Positions 9,275-17,789 are shown, counted from the stretch's first letter. The stretch: 64,000 nucleotides of DNA from Paenarthrobacter aurescens TC1 (GCA_000014925.1 CP000474.1:4030001-4094000), one strand, 5' to 3'. Translations and numbers: made by a program. Notes: generated by a model not told the origin, from the letters alone.

Positions 9275-10203
9275 GACCACCCACCCCGGATGAGGGCCTC
9301 CCTTATGCGACGAACTACTCCGTCGTAGCCACTCTCCCGCACCTGCTCCACCGTGATCACTACGGAGATCCAGCCGTTTGCCGCGAGTGAGGCCTCGCGT
9401 CGGATGTCGGATTCTTTTTGTGCGGCACTGAGGTGATGGCCGCCGTCGTAATTGATCGCAACCTTGAAGTCCGGAAAGGCGAGATCCGGCCACACCAACT
9501 CGCGGCCCGCCGGGTCGCACACCACGTAGCTCAGCACAGGTTCCGGCAAGAAATCGCGACCAATCGCCAGTCGCAGCCTTGTCTCAGGCACGGAATCCGC
9601 CCCAACACGTGCCAAGTCCAGCGCAGCCCGAGCCTTCCGAATGCCACGCGCGCCGGCATGTCGTTCGACCTGTGCCTTGAGATCGTCTACCGAACAGAGC
9701 GGCACCCTGTTATGCCCGAAGCTTCGGGTTTGGCTGCAGATGAAATGATCGGCCGCTGCGACGAGGTCTTCGAATGGAAGTACTCCGGCGAGGTCCAACC
9801 AGGTTCGGGCAGGCGTCGTGACAGGAATGCCGTCGATGGCGCTTACGTCCGAGTCCATAAGGACCATTCGGTGCCCTCGAACTCCCCTGCGTTGTGGCCG
9901 AAAAGTACCGTCCGCCCGAGTGAGGTGGACCAGGAAGTCGTGCTGCGCATCCCACGGCAAGGGGCATCCCCACAGCATGGCCGCGGTTTCGCGGCAGCAC
10001 ACCGCCCCGCCGCTCACGGCTGTGAGGAGCCGGGCGGTGTGCACGGGGTCCTGTTCCTTGCCCCACGGAACTCGGATTCCCCTGCTGGCAACGCGGAGAT
10101 CGCTGTTCCATGCACGATGGTCCGGCAGGCCTGCAGCTTGTTGTTCGGCAAGCGTGAATGAACGGCCTTGGAGCTCAATCGGAAGGGGCGCGGTAATCCT
10201 CAT
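9262..10203 (-). CDS. DUF559 endonuclease-fold protein
   Basis: 313-aa protein of the actinobacterial group with an N-terminal winged-helix-like region (antitoxin AbiEi-like, about residues 10-150) and a C-terminal DUF559 domain (about 200-300) of the Vsr/restriction-endonuclease fold. The nuclease core is readable: VWPDLAFPDFKVAINYDG gives the D...E/D-x-K-like motif, followed by DIRREASLAANGW. The ATG at 10203 fits the family start best; an in-frame GTG at 10248 would add 15 residues. Function is unknown and DNA binding or cleavage is inferred from the fold. The 3' end runs into repeat R1 (9214-9274), and R2/R3 lie upstream. Confidence 0.78.
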   Translation of the reverse strand: MRITAPLPIELQGRSFTLAEQQAAGLPDHRAWNSDLRVASRGIRVPWGKEQDPVHTARLLTAVSGGAVCCRETAAMLWGCPLPWDAQHDFLVHLTRADGTFRPQRRGVRGHRMVLMDSDVSAIDGIPVTTPARTWLDLAGVLPFEDLVAAADHFICSQTRSFGHNRVPLCSVDDLKAQVERHAGARGIRKARAALDLARVGADSVPETRLRLAIGRDFLPEPVLSYVVCDPAGRELVWPDLAFPDFKVAINYDGGHHLSAAQKESDIRREASLAANGWISVVITVEQVRESGYDGVVRRIREALIRGGWSPRG

Positions 10204-10269
10204 CAGCCATTGTTGGCATGCTCCAAGGACCTCTGGGAGGTTACCCACAGTGTGGAGGACTAGTGGGCC

Positions 10270-10342
10270 CCACCAACCTCCACCGAGGGGCGAGATCTCA
10301 ACCGAAAGACCAACCCAAAGTGCCGAGAGCTAACCCCTCGGC
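10270..10342. repeat. Palindromic repeat R2 (first of a direct pair)
   Basis: 73-nt unit containing arms CCGAGGGGCGAGATCTC (10283-10299) and the inverted GAGAGCTAACCCCTCGG (10325-10341). It is repeated 113 nt further on with only two substitutions (R3). It lies between the DUF559 gene and dcd, in a 282-nt stretch that holds no gene. Confidence 0.75.
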
Positions 10343-10382
10343 AACAAAACTGGAGGGCACAGGGAAAGCCGCTTCCTTCAGG

Positions 10383-10505
10383 CCACCAACCTCCACCGAG
10401 GGGCGATATCTCAACCGAAAGACCAACCCAAAGTGCCGAGAGCTGACCCCTCGGCGCGAGAGGTGAGCAAGAGGAGCGCGAGAGCTAACCCTCGACCCCT
10501 CGGCG
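10383..10505. repeat. Palindromic repeat R3 plus a degenerate half-copy
   Basis: 10383-10455 is a near-identical copy of R2 (71 of 73 positions). A further degenerate right arm (AGAGCTAACC...CCCCTCGGC) follows at 10479-10505. Together with R2 and R1 this makes at least three and a half copies of one palindromic element clustered around a single gene. Confidence 0.7.
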
Positions 10506-10530
10506 CATCAAGCATCAAGCATCAAAAGAG

Positions 10531-11106
10531 CTAGATGGACGTCCGGTGGAAATTCTGGTGGCTGCGGCTTGCAGTTGGTCCGCGCTGGCCCTGGTAGCGG
10601 TTACCGTACTCGCCGGAACCGTAGGGGTGCTCCGCTGAGGACGTCAGGCGGAAGAAGCACAGCTGGCCGATCTTCATGCCCGGCCACAGTTTGATGGGCA
10701 AGGTTGCCACGTTGGAGAGCTCCAAGGTCACGTGACCCGAGAAACCGGGATCGATGAAGCCAGCCGTCGAGTGTGTCAGCAGCCCCAGGCGTCCAAGGGA
10801 TGATTTCCCCTCAAGACGCGCAGCGATGTCGTCGGCCAGGCTGACAGTTTCATAAGTGGATCCGAGCACAAACTCACCGGGGTGCAGGATGAAGGGCTCG
10901 TCGCCTTCCACTTCCACCAGCCGGGTCAGTTCGGGCTGTTCCTCTGCGGGGTCGATGTGGGCGTATTTATGGTTGTCGAAGAGCCGGAAAAACCGGTCAA
11001 TCCGCACGTCCACGGAGGACGGCTGAACCATCGCGGGGTCGTACGGTTCAAGAACAATCCGTTGGGAGTCTATTTCGGCACGAATATCGCGGTCAGAGAT
11101 CAGCAC
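10531..11106 (-). CDS. dcd: dCTP deaminase, bifunctional dUMP-forming type
   Basis: 191-aa enzyme; GTG start at 11106 giving [13 protein letters not shown]. An open frame continues upstream but only as antisense of the next gene's low-complexity region. Motifs: [49 protein letters not shown] (9-residue catalytic stretch with the Glu), and the C-terminal lid [12 protein letters not shown]. The sequence closely follows Mycobacterium tuberculosis Dcd, shown to convert dCTP through to dUMP and diphosphate, so the same bifunctional DCD-DUT activity is likely here. Cytosolic; supplies dUMP for thymidylate synthesis while keeping dUTP low. Divergent from the CAP-domain gene. Confidence 0.95.
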
Positions 11107-11128
11107 AGCATCAAAAATACCCCATGCA

Positions 11129-11157
11129 TTGTCCGCGCCGCCCCATGGGACTATAGT
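11129..11157 (+). promoter_or_regulatory. Promoter of the CAP/FG-GAP gene
   Basis: TTGTCC (11129-11134), 17-nt spacer, TATAGT (11152-11157). Predicted transcription starts near 11164, which rules out any start codon before that and supports the GTG at 11216 with GCGGGG just upstream. Confidence 0.6.
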
Positions 11158-11215
11158 TCCCGGACATGTAGAACCGCGCCCGTACCTGGGGGCAACGAGC
11201 ATTCGCGGGGTAAAA

Positions 11216-13210
11216 GTGAGAAAAATGGCAGCGCCTGCCGCTATCGTGCTGGCCTGCGCGCTGGCGCTGGGGGTGGCCGCATCCAGCCAAATTCTCCCGT
11301 CCACCCAGACGGTCCCCGGCCCCACTGCCAGCCCGTCGTCCGGCGTTCCGTCAGGACTGACGGCACCGAAAGAAACCACGACGGCGGACCCCGCACCTTC
11401 AGCGCCGCTCCCGGCGGCCGGTACCGCGTCCAATCCCGCCACTGTGCCCGCCCCTGCCCCCGCGACACCGGAGCCTGCACCAAGCGCCGGAACGGAAACC
11501 GACTCGGACAGCGGACCCGTCGCGGTGGATCCCGTGTTTGAAACGCCACCTCCTGTGCCCAACATCGGGCCATCCTGGGGGCCGGACAACCCCTCGGAGA
11601 CGGGTGCCACCGATCCACCGGCAACGGAGCCGGCTCCACAGGAGACCGCTACTACTGTCCCGGCCGAACCCACGCCGACGGCCCCGGCCGTCGGGCCCAG
11701 CCCGGCTGCGTCTCCCACGCCAACAGCGCCAACGGAAACGGCGTCCGCGACTCCCTCCCCAACAGAAACGGCATCCTCCACAGAACCAGCACCAACAGAG
11801 ACGTCGGCCCCAACACAACCGGCCCCCACAGAAACCACCTCACCCGCTCCAACACCCACACCCGAAACGACCACAACACCACCCACCACCCCCTTCCCGG
11901 GCAAGGCCCCCAGCGGCGAGGCAGATCCGGGAAACGGTGCGCTTGCCCTCCTCCCGGACAGCAACACAGCCGCGATCCTGACGGTCTTCAACGCGATCAA
12001 CAGCTACCGCGCATCGCTTGGTCTGGCACCGGTGAAGTATCACGCGACGGTGGCGAGCCTGGCCCAGGACTGGTCCAACAACATCGCGACGCGTGAGGTG
12101 ATCCAGCACCGCGCCAACTTCTGGACGGATCCTCGGGCGCTCAATCCGAACAATGGCGCGGGTGAAGTCATCGCTGTCCGCTGGGACCGTGACGCGGCCC
12201 AGCTTGTGGAGTGGTGGAAGGGTTCGCCGGGTCACGATGCTCTTCTCCGTGATCCTCGGTTCAACGTCATGGGCATAGGTATCACGTACACGGATGGCAA
12301 TTGGCAGACCACCCCTAACCGTTACACGCTGTGGGGTGTGGTGAATTTCTTCGGCTACACAACGTTGCCGGCTGGGACCACAACGAGCCCCGGCGGTACT
12401 GTTCCGCCTCCAACTGACCCTGTGGGTGTCTGCGAACCTGGCAGCAAGCACCAGCCACCCACCCTCAACTTGAGCGCGGCATCGATCAGCAGCGCAGCCG
12501 ACCTCGTGTCGATCGCCGGCGACGGCTCCGTGGTTGCGTACCCATCATGGGGCGGCGGCCGGTACGGAGGCGGCAAGAGGATCGGCGTGGGGTTCACCGG
12601 ACTCAAGGACCTCTTCATTGTGGACTGGGACCGGGATGGTGTGTTTGACCTGATCTCCCAAAGACTCGACGGCGCGCTCTTGGTGTATCCCGGTCTTCAG
12701 GCAGGTGGGTTCAAGGATCCTGTAGCGCTTGGCCAGGGCTGGGGGACGCTGAACATCGCTGTGGGCACTTGGTGCGCCAACAACCGGCTTCCCCAGATAG
12801 TTGCCATGGATTCGGGCGGCAACCTGTACCTCTATAAGAATGCGGGCCTGGCCTATATTCGTGCGCAGGCGGCGATTGGAACGGGCTTCCCTGCAATCAG
12901 GCTGAGCATGGTGGATTACAACGCCGACGGATTCCAGGATCTGCTCACAACCGAGGCAAACGGCACCCTCCGGCTGTATCGCGGCAGCGGGCTGGGCACG
13001 CCCAAGCAGGAATCCCGTCCGGTAGTGGGTGCAGAATGGACCGACTACATAGGGCTGCGGGCGCTGCGCGGGGTGACGGGTCCCGACTCGACGGGTATTG
13101 CCGGACTGGACCGCAATGGTGTTGTTGAGTATTGGGATCTCAACACCGGACGCCTGACTACGCCTGTGACCATCGGTATCGGCTGGGGCGGGCTGAAGTT
13201 CGCCCAATAA
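11216..13210 (+). CDS. Secreted CAP/SCP-domain protein with FG-GAP repeats
   Basis: 664 aa. Signal peptide at 1-25 ([20 protein letters not shown]), then a Pro/Thr/Ala/Glu-rich linker of about 200 residues that probably spans the cell wall. A CAP domain follows at about 253-380 ([15 protein letters not shown], ...[31 protein letters not shown]), then FG-GAP/VCBS-like repeats at about 415-664 ([26 protein letters not shown]). YkwD-type CAP proteins are extracellular and of unclear biochemical role. The C-terminal module is shared with 14068-15582 and 55098-56303. GTG 11216 is chosen because the promoter at 11129-11157 and the signal peptide both fit it. Confidence 0.87.
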   Translation: MRKMAAPAAIVLACALALGVAASSQILPSTQTVPGPTASPSSGVPSGLTAPKETTTADPAPSAPLPAAGTASNPATVPAPAPATPEPAPSAGTETDSDSGPVAVDPVFETPPPVPNIGPSWGPDNPSETGATDPPATEPAPQETATTVPAEPTPTAPAVGPSPAASPTPTAPTETASATPSPTETASSTEPAPTETSAPTQPAPTETTSPAPTPTPETTTTPPTTPFPGKAPSGEADPGNGALALLPDSNTAAILTVFNAINSYRASLGLAPVKYHATVASLAQDWSNNIATREVIQHRANFWTDPRALNPNNGAGEVIAVRWDRDAAQLVEWWKGSPGHDALLRDPRFNVMGIGITYTDGNWQTTPNRYTLWGVVNFFGYTTLPAGTTTSPGGTVPPPTDPVGVCEPGSKHQPPTLNLSAASISSAADLVSIAGDGSVVAYPSWGGGRYGGGKRIGVGFTGLKDLFIVDWDRDGVFDLISQRLDGALLVYPGLQAGGFKDPVALGQGWGTLNIAVGTWCANNRLPQIVAMDSGGNLYLYKNAGLAYIRAQAAIGTGFPAIRLSMVDYNADGFQDLLTTEANGTLRLYRGSGLGTPKQESRPVVGAEWTDYIGLRALRGVTGPDSTGIAGLDRNGVVEYWDLNTGRLTTPVTIGIGWGGLKFAQ

Positions 13211-13218
13211 AGCGGACC

Positions 13219-13425
13219 GCCGACGCACCCAACCGGCGTCCCGCCGTCGTACGCCAACCGGCGTCCCGCCGACGCACCCAACCGGCGTCCCGCCGTCGTA
13301 CGCCAACCGCGGCGTCCCGGACAAAACCAACCGGCGTCCCGCCGTCGTACGCCAACCGCGGCGTCCCGGACAAAACCAACCGCGGCGTCCCGGACGAAAC
13401 CAACCGCGGCTAAACGGACGAGTCG
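13219..13425. repeat. Tandem repeat block of eight 21-28-nt units
   Basis: Eight imperfect units share the core CCAACCG(CG)GCGTCCCG(C/G). They alternate between spacers CGTCGTACG, CGACGCAC and GACAAAA. The block fills the space between two convergent genes, and its last unit contains the stop codon of the SRPBCC gene (13410-13412). Differences between units (loss or gain of CG, spacer swaps) look like unequal recombination or slippage. Confidence 0.8.
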
Positions 13426-13853
13426 GCTTCGATCGCAACCTTGAGTTGTTCCAGCTGCGCCACTTCGCCCTCAAGGGTTTTTTGGATCATGCCGTTCATG
13501 AGCTTCCGCAGGCCCTTGGGGTGGTATTCGAGCGCGAAGCGAAGCCGAGTGGTGTTGCCTTCTGTACTGAGGTAGTAGCCTCCGGTTGGCCGGGCGGGTC
13601 CCGCCACTACGGCATAGCGGACTTCGGCGCCGGGACGGGCGTCCGTGATCTTGAAGTCGGCGGCTACGGGGCGGCCGCCTGGCCCGGAAACGGTCTGCTG
13701 GTAGAGGGCGCCCTTCTGCCCGCGTATCCCGGAGCGAAGCGAGATGCTCCGTATCCCAGTTCGCCACAGGGAGTTGTTCATTCCGTCCATGAGGAATCCG
13801 TACACGGTCATGGCGTCCCTGCTGATCACCACTTCATTAGCTGCGAATGCCAC
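13410..13853 (-). CDS. SRPBCC-fold protein (START/Bet v1-like)
   Basis: 147 aa from a GTG at 13853 preceded by AAAGAGG; an ATG at 13901 without a ribosome site would add 16 residues. The order of strands and the long C-terminal helix (LEYHPKGLRKLMNGMIQKTLEGEVAQLEQLKVAIE) fit the polyketide-cyclase/SRPBCC superfamily, which binds hydrophobic ligands in a central cavity. Motifs such as VYGFLMDGMNNSLWRTGI resemble the first helix pair of this fold. No catalytic function can be read from the sequence. Cytosolic, monocistronic, convergent with the CAP gene. Confidence 0.75.
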   Translation of the reverse strand: MAFAANEVVISRDAMTVYGFLMDGMNNSLWRTGIRSISLRSGIRGQKGALYQQTVSGPGGRPVAADFKITDARPGAEVRYAVVAGPARPTGGYYLSTEGNTTRLRFALEYHPKGLRKLMNGMIQKTLEGEVAQLEQLKVAIEADSSV

Positions 13854-14003
13854 GGAAACCTCTTTCGGCGTACGGTCGAATGTCGTAGCCCGGTTCCCCA
13901 TACACAGCAGCTAACATCTTCAGAATAGTCAGCGGCAGGCGCCTGCGACACACGACTGCCGAGCCTTGACCGAATGGTTACCTGCCAATTTTCCGGGGCA
14001 CTG

Positions 14004-14032
14004 CTGACAGGCGTCCCCAGGCCCGGTAGAGT
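14004..14032 (+). promoter_or_regulatory. Promoter of the VanY/FG-GAP gene
   Basis: CTGACA (14004-14009), 17-nt spacer, TAGAGT (14027-14032). It lies 36 nt before the ATG at 14068, which has GGGGGCG as ribosome site. Confidence 0.5.
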
Positions 14033-14067
14033 GCCGTGCGGCTGGCAACAAGCAAATTGGGGGCGTT

Positions 14068-15582
14068 ATGCGAAGTCACATCCGTTCGGGTTCCATGGGG
14101 AACGCACGACGACGGCTGGCGGCTTGCGCTGCTGTCTTCAGCCTGGCGGTGGCTGGCGGAGTCGTGGCTGCAGCGCCTGCCACGGCTGCGCCGACTCAAG
14201 CTGTCACCACCACAGCACCGGCAGCCGTCGCCCAAACAGCGGTCCCCACCACAGCGAATCCGCTGCCGAGCGTCGATCCTGTGGGCGATCCCGCGAACCT
14301 CTCTGTCTTGGTCAATAAGTCCCGGCCACTGAACCCGGTGAGCTACGCTCCTGGCGACCTGGTCAACGCCCGCGGTTCCGGACAGTATCTGCGGGCCGAG
14401 GCTGCGGCATGGCTCAATGGTTTGTTCCAAGGTGCGGCCGATGCCGGCACAGGCGGGCTGGCGGTAGTGAGCGGTTACCGCTCCTACGCTCAGCAGCAGC
14501 AGGTCTACTCCTATTACGTCAGCATCTACGGCCAGGCCCAGGCTGACCTCATTTCGGCGCGTCCCGGGCACAGCGAACACCAGACGGGGCTCGCCGTGGA
14601 CGTCGGAAACGCCAACGGTTCCTGCGGCCTCAGCACCTGCTTCGGGGACACTGCCGCAGGTATCTGGGTGGCGGCGAATGCCCACAGGTACGGCTTCATA
14701 GTCCGGTACCCCAACGGCTACACCAATGTCACGGGGTACAGCTACGAGCCGTGGCATTTGCGCTACGTCGGGGTGGATCTGGCCACCGAAATGAAGCGCC
14801 GCGGCTTCCCCACCATGGAACAATACTTCGCCGGCAACCCCACCGCATATGCAAGCATCACCTCCGGCGCTGACCTGGTTGCTGCGGACTCCTCGGGCCG
14901 GCTCCTTCGCTACCCTGCACACGGCGGTGGCGGCTACGGCATTCCTTCTGTGATCGGCTCCAACTGGCATGGTCTGAAGCAGGCCTTCGTGGTGGACTGG
15001 GACGCTGATGGCGTCTACGACATCCTTGCGCAGTGGGACAACGGCACGTTGGGCTTGTTCAAGGGTTGGCCTGGCGGTGCTTTCTCCACTCAGATCGTGG
15101 TGGGAACGGGTGATTGGGACAAGATGACCATCACCGTGGGCAAATGGTCCGCCGCGCAGGGGTACCCGGGCATTGTGGGGTATTTCCCGGATGGCGGTCT
15201 CCGGTACTACCCCAATACTTCGGGCAGGGCTTTGAGCTACCGGGTGGATATCGGGAGTGGTTGGGCAGGCATGGGCCTGACCATGGCCGACTGGAATGGC
15301 GACGGCGCCAACGACATCCTGGCAATCACCACCTCCGGGCATTTGCTCAGCTACCCGGGCAACGGCGGGGGTGGTTTCGCGGGCCTTCCCGCCACTGTTG
15401 GTTCCGGTTGGGGCACCATGAAGGCACTGGTTCCGAGCTTTGGTTTGTCCGGTCCGGGTACGCGCAGCATCACTGCGCAAACCGTGGACGGTTACCTCGT
15501 GGACTACGCGCTGGGCGTAGGTGTGTGGGGTGCTCAGCGCCAAGTGGGCAACGGCTGGAACGGCATGAAGCTGTTTAGATAA
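14068..15582 (+). CDS. Secreted D-alanyl-D-alanine carboxypeptidase (VanY/M15B) with FG-GAP repeats
   Basis: 504 aa. Signal peptide at about 1-41 (twin-Arg-like RRRLAACAAVFSLAVAGG, then APATAA). VanY domain at about 98-254 with the zinc motif S-x-x-G-H-S-E-H-Q-T-G-L-A-V-D (His168/His171/Asp178) and a second EPWH (His near 230); these are the metal ligands and catalytic residues of M15 LD-/DD-carboxypeptidases that trim peptidoglycan stem peptides. Residues about 265-504 are FG-GAP repeats (VDWDADGVYDILA; ADWNGDGANDILA) like those in the CAP protein upstream. Extracellular, cell-wall remodelling; the repeat module probably anchors it to the envelope. Confidence 0.9.
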   Translation: MRSHIRSGSMGNARRRLAACAAVFSLAVAGGVVAAAPATAAPTQAVTTTAPAAVAQTAVPTTANPLPSVDPVGDPANLSVLVNKSRPLNPVSYAPGDLVNARGSGQYLRAEAAAWLNGLFQGAADAGTGGLAVVSGYRSYAQQQQVYSYYVSIYGQAQADLISARPGHSEHQTGLAVDVGNANGSCGLSTCFGDTAAGIWVAANAHRYGFIVRYPNGYTNVTGYSYEPWHLRYVGVDLATEMKRRGFPTMEQYFAGNPTAYASITSGADLVAADSSGRLLRYPAHGGGGYGIPSVIGSNWHGLKQAFVVDWDADGVYDILAQWDNGTLGLFKGWPGGAFSTQIVVGTGDWDKMTITVGKWSAAQGYPGIVGYFPDGGLRYYPNTSGRALSYRVDIGSGWAGMGLTMADWNGDGANDILAITTSGHLLSYPGNGGGGFAGLPATVGSGWGTMKALVPSFGLSGPGTRSITAQTVDGYLVDYALGVGVWGAQRQVGNGWNGMKLFR

Positions 15583-15670
15583 GGGGATGGTCGCCCATCG
15601 GTGCGCCGGTCATGAGGAGCCCTGTAACTGCGCTAAGCTAGGACTCGCTCAGGGGATTTTCCCGGGCAAC

Positions 15671-15744
15671 GCGGGCGTAGCTCAATGGTAGAGCGCTAGC
15701 TTCCCAAGCTCGATACGCGGGTTCGATTCCCGTCGCCCGCTCCA
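15671..15744 (+). tRNA. tRNA-Gly (anticodon CCC)
   Basis: 74 nt folding as a tRNA: acceptor GCGGGCG/CGCCCGC, D-arm GCTCAATGGTAGAGC, anticodon loop TTCCCAA (anticodon CCC), T-arm with GGTTCGATTCC, discriminator T and encoded CCA. The anticodon stem has one A-C mismatch (CTAGC/GCTCG). A strong terminator follows directly. Confidence 0.95.
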
Positions 15745-15746
15745 AG

Positions 15747-15782
15747 AAAACCCCGGATCCAACGATCCGGGGTTTCTTTGTT
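15747..15782 (+). terminator. Rho-independent terminator of tRNA-Gly
   Basis: Perfect 9-bp stem CCCCGGATC/GATCCGGGG (15751-15759, 15764-15772) with loop CAAC, flanked by AAAA and TTTCTTTG. Confidence 0.9.
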
Positions 15783-15894
15783 CCCAAGACATGCTCGACG
15801 ACGACACTCACCAAAGAGGGCCGTTTACCCGTCGACCGGGAGGCCTCGCGAGCCTAAACTCTTACGTACATCCACCTATCCGGGAGGTCCTCCA

Positions 15895-16356
15895 ATGACT
15901 CTCGCCGACGATGCTGGGGCGGGTCCGCTCGCCGTCATCAACCGCCTGCTGGAAGCTACGAACAAGCACGATCTTGAAGCCTTGGCTGAGTGTTTCGCGC
16001 CGGGCTACGTCAACGAAACACCGGCCCACCCCACCCGGGGATTCACGGGACGGGACACTATCCGCAGCAATTGGGAGCAACTTTTCACAGGTGTACCGGA
16101 CATCGCAGCCCGCATGCTGTCCCACAGCGTGAGCGGCGGAAGTGTGTGGACAGAGTTGCATTTGAAGGGTGCCCGCCGTGACGGCACCCCGCATGAGATG
16201 ACCGGCGTCATTATTTTCGGCGTGGACCAGGGCATCATCAGCAGCGCCCGTTTCTACCTTGAACCCGTGGAGCAGGTTGTGACCGTGGACGATACCGCGG
16301 AACGCGTCACTCACCGCGTGACGCATGGCCGACCGGCGGTTCAGCCCACCCAATAG
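15895..16356 (+). CDS. SnoaL-like / NTF2-fold protein
   Basis: 153 aa; ATG at 15895 with GGGAGG nine bases upstream. The pattern NRLLEATNKHDLEALAECFAPGYV, followed by HPTRGFTGRDTIRSNWEQLFTGVPD, and GVIIFGVDQGIISSARFYLEPVEQ, is that of the nuclear-transport-factor-2 fold, SnoaL-like subgroup. Such proteins act as small cyclases, isomerases or binding proteins; no substrate can be named. The last 25 residues are a low-complexity tail. Follows the tRNA terminator and is monocistronic. Confidence 0.85.
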   Translation: MTLADDAGAGPLAVINRLLEATNKHDLEALAECFAPGYVNETPAHPTRGFTGRDTIRSNWEQLFTGVPDIAARMLSHSVSGGSVWTELHLKGARRDGTPHEMTGVIIFGVDQGIISSARFYLEPVEQVVTVDDTAERVTHRVTHGRPAVQPTQ

Positions 16357-16416
16357 GCAGAGGGCCGCGTGACTCCGGCCACAGCACTATCCGGGGAGGT
16401 GTATCGTCAGGAGTCA

Positions 16417-16447
16417 GGAGCCATTTCGGCTCCGCTCTAAGGGAGCC
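16417..16447 (+). promoter_or_regulatory. Possible alternating hairpin over the ribosome site of the small basic protein
   Basis: GGAGCC (16417-16422) can pair with GGCTCC (16428-16433), and the same GGCTCC can instead pair with GGAGCC at 16442-16447, which overlaps the AAGGGAG ribosome site of the gene starting at 16451. Mutually exclusive pairings of this kind are typical of translational leaders; here it is an inference. Confidence 0.3.
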
Positions 16448-16450
16448 ATC

Positions 16451-16585
16451 ATGGGCGACAAATCACCGCGCCAAACTGCATCGAAGAAATCCAGCAAATC
16501 CATCAAGGAAAAACGCGCGGATAAGCGGGCTTCCGAGTCCTCCGCCACCGAGGCGGCAAAGCCTTCTACCGGCAACAAGAAGTGA
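16451..16585 (+). CDS. Small basic conserved protein (44 aa)
   Basis: ATG with AAGGGAG upstream encodes 44 residues starting MGDKSPRQTASKKSSKSI and continuing with KEKRADKRASES, rich in Lys, Arg and Ser and predicted largely disordered. Very short proteins opening MGDKSPRQ...KKS are, from memory, common in actinobacterial genomes; they have no assigned function. The stop codon overlaps the GTG start of the next gene, so the two are translationally coupled. Nucleic-acid or ribosome association would suit its charge but is only a guess. Confidence 0.75.
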   Translation: MGDKSPRQTASKKSSKSIKEKRADKRASESSATEAAKPSTGNKK

Positions 16586-17739
16586 CCGCGCCAACCGGCC
16601 AGCTGAGCATAGGCGTCCTGGCTTCCTCGCTGAAGCCCAATGAGCGCCGCCTGCCGATCCACCCGCAGCATCTGGAGCGCATTGCACCGGAAGTCCGGCA
16701 ACAGCTCCGCTTTGAACATGGCTACGGCGAGCGGTTCGGTGTCCCGGACAGCAAGCTTGAGTCGCTGGTGGGCGGGCTTGGTACACGTCAGGAGTTGATC
16801 GCCACTAACGATGTCATCCTCCTGCCCAAGCCGCAGGCCCAGGACTTGGCGGAGCTCCGTGACGGCCAAACTTTGTGGGGCTGGCCGCACTGCGTGCAGG
16901 ACCGGGCGATCACCCAGTTGGCGATCGACAAGAAGCTCACGCTCATTGCTTTTGAGGCGATGAACCACTGGGCGGGCGACGGTGGCTTCGGCCTCCACGT
17001 CTTCCACAAGAACAACGAGCTCGCCGGGTACTGCTCCGTGCTGCACGCCCTGGCCCTGACGGGTTCCACCGGCGACTACGGCCGCCGGCTCAGCGCCGTC
17101 GTGATTGGTTTCGGAGCCACCGCCCGCGGTGCCGTCACCGCGCTCAATGCCCATGGCGTCCATGACGTCCAGGTCCTTACCAACCGTGGCGTTGCCGCCG
17201 TCGGATCTCCGATCCATTCAGTGCGGATCGTGCAGTTCGACCACGACAGCAAGGCGCCGTTCCTCAGCGAAGTCATCACGGACAAGGGGCGCAAGCCCTT
17301 GGCGCCGTTCTTGGCCGCGGCGGACATCGTGGTCAATTGCACCCTGCAGGATCCGAACGCCCCGCTGACCTACCTGCGGACGGAGGACCTGGCGGAATTC
17401 CAGCCGGACAGCCTGATCGTGGATGTTTCCTGCGACGAAGGCATGGGTTTCAGCTGGGCGCGGACCACCACGTTCGACGAGCCCATGTTCCGCGTGGGCG
17501 GGCACGTCAACTACTACGCCGTGGACCACAGCCCGTCATATCTTTGGAACTCGGCCAGCTGGGAAATCAGTGAGGCCCTGCTTCCATTCTTGGAAACCGT
17601 GGTGGCGGGACCGGACGGATGGGACGCCAATGAGACCGTCTCCCGGGCCATCGAAATCCGTGAAGGTGTCATCCGCAATCCGGACGTCCTGGAGTTCCAG
17701 GGCCGATCCGCGGAGTACCCGCACCTACCTGTGGCCTAG
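16582..17739 (+). CDS. Alanine dehydrogenase/PNT-family enzyme, N5-(carboxyethyl)ornithine synthase-like
   Basis: 385 aa; GTG start overlaps the upstream stop (GTGA). N-terminal AlaDh/PNT domain (SLKPNERRLPIHPQHL; EHGYGERFGVPD) with the catalytic region FEAMNHWAGDGGFGLHVFHK, and a Rossmann domain near 160-300 (VVIGFGATARGAVTALNAHG). This fits the branch containing N5-(carboxyethyl)ornithine synthase and L-lysine-forming saccharopine dehydrogenase, i.e. NAD(P)H-linked reductive condensation of a keto acid with an amino-acid amine. Exact substrates cannot be read from sequence. Unlike in lysine-biosynthesis loci, no pathway genes are adjacent. Confidence 0.8.
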   Translation: MTAPTGQLSIGVLASSLKPNERRLPIHPQHLERIAPEVRQQLRFEHGYGERFGVPDSKLESLVGGLGTRQELIATNDVILLPKPQAQDLAELRDGQTLWGWPHCVQDRAITQLAIDKKLTLIAFEAMNHWAGDGGFGLHVFHKNNELAGYCSVLHALALTGSTGDYGRRLSAVVIGFGATARGAVTALNAHGVHDVQVLTNRGVAAVGSPIHSVRIVQFDHDSKAPFLSEVITDKGRKPLAPFLAAADIVVNCTLQDPNAPLTYLRTEDLAEFQPDSLIVDVSCDEGMGFSWARTTTFDEPMFRVGGHVNYYAVDHSPSYLWNSASWEISEALLPFLETVVAGPDGWDANETVSRAIEIREGVIRNPDVLEFQGRSAEYPHLPVA

Positions 17740-17752
17740 CGCCACGCAGAAT

Positions 17753-17783
17753 GAAGCGCCCCCCGGTTCGCCGGGGGCGCTTC
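17753..17783. terminator. Bidirectional terminator between convergent genes
   Basis: GC-rich hairpin GAAGCGCC...GGCGCTTC, stem at least 12 bp, between the stops at 17739 (+) and 17790 (-). Confidence 0.8.
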
Positions 17784-17789
17784 GACTGT

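Noticed and set aside
10270..10505. Insertion-sequence ends or integron sites
   Set aside because: No transposase or integrase, no target-site duplication seen, and copies are intergenic palindromes rather than paired termini of one element.
11107..12000. Continuous minus-strand frame extending dcd upstream by about 300 codons
   Set aside because: It is antisense to the Pro/Thr-rich linker of the CAP gene, is Gly/Val/Ser low-complexity, and Dcd of normal length starts at the GTG at 11106.
13219..13425. CRISPR array
   Set aside because: Units are contiguous, spacers are not unique (three recurring types) and no cas gene is near; it is a tandem repeat.
13978..15543. 521-codon minus-strand open frame
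   Set aside because: Antisense of the VanY/FG-GAP gene; the repeats on the plus strand create the open frame.
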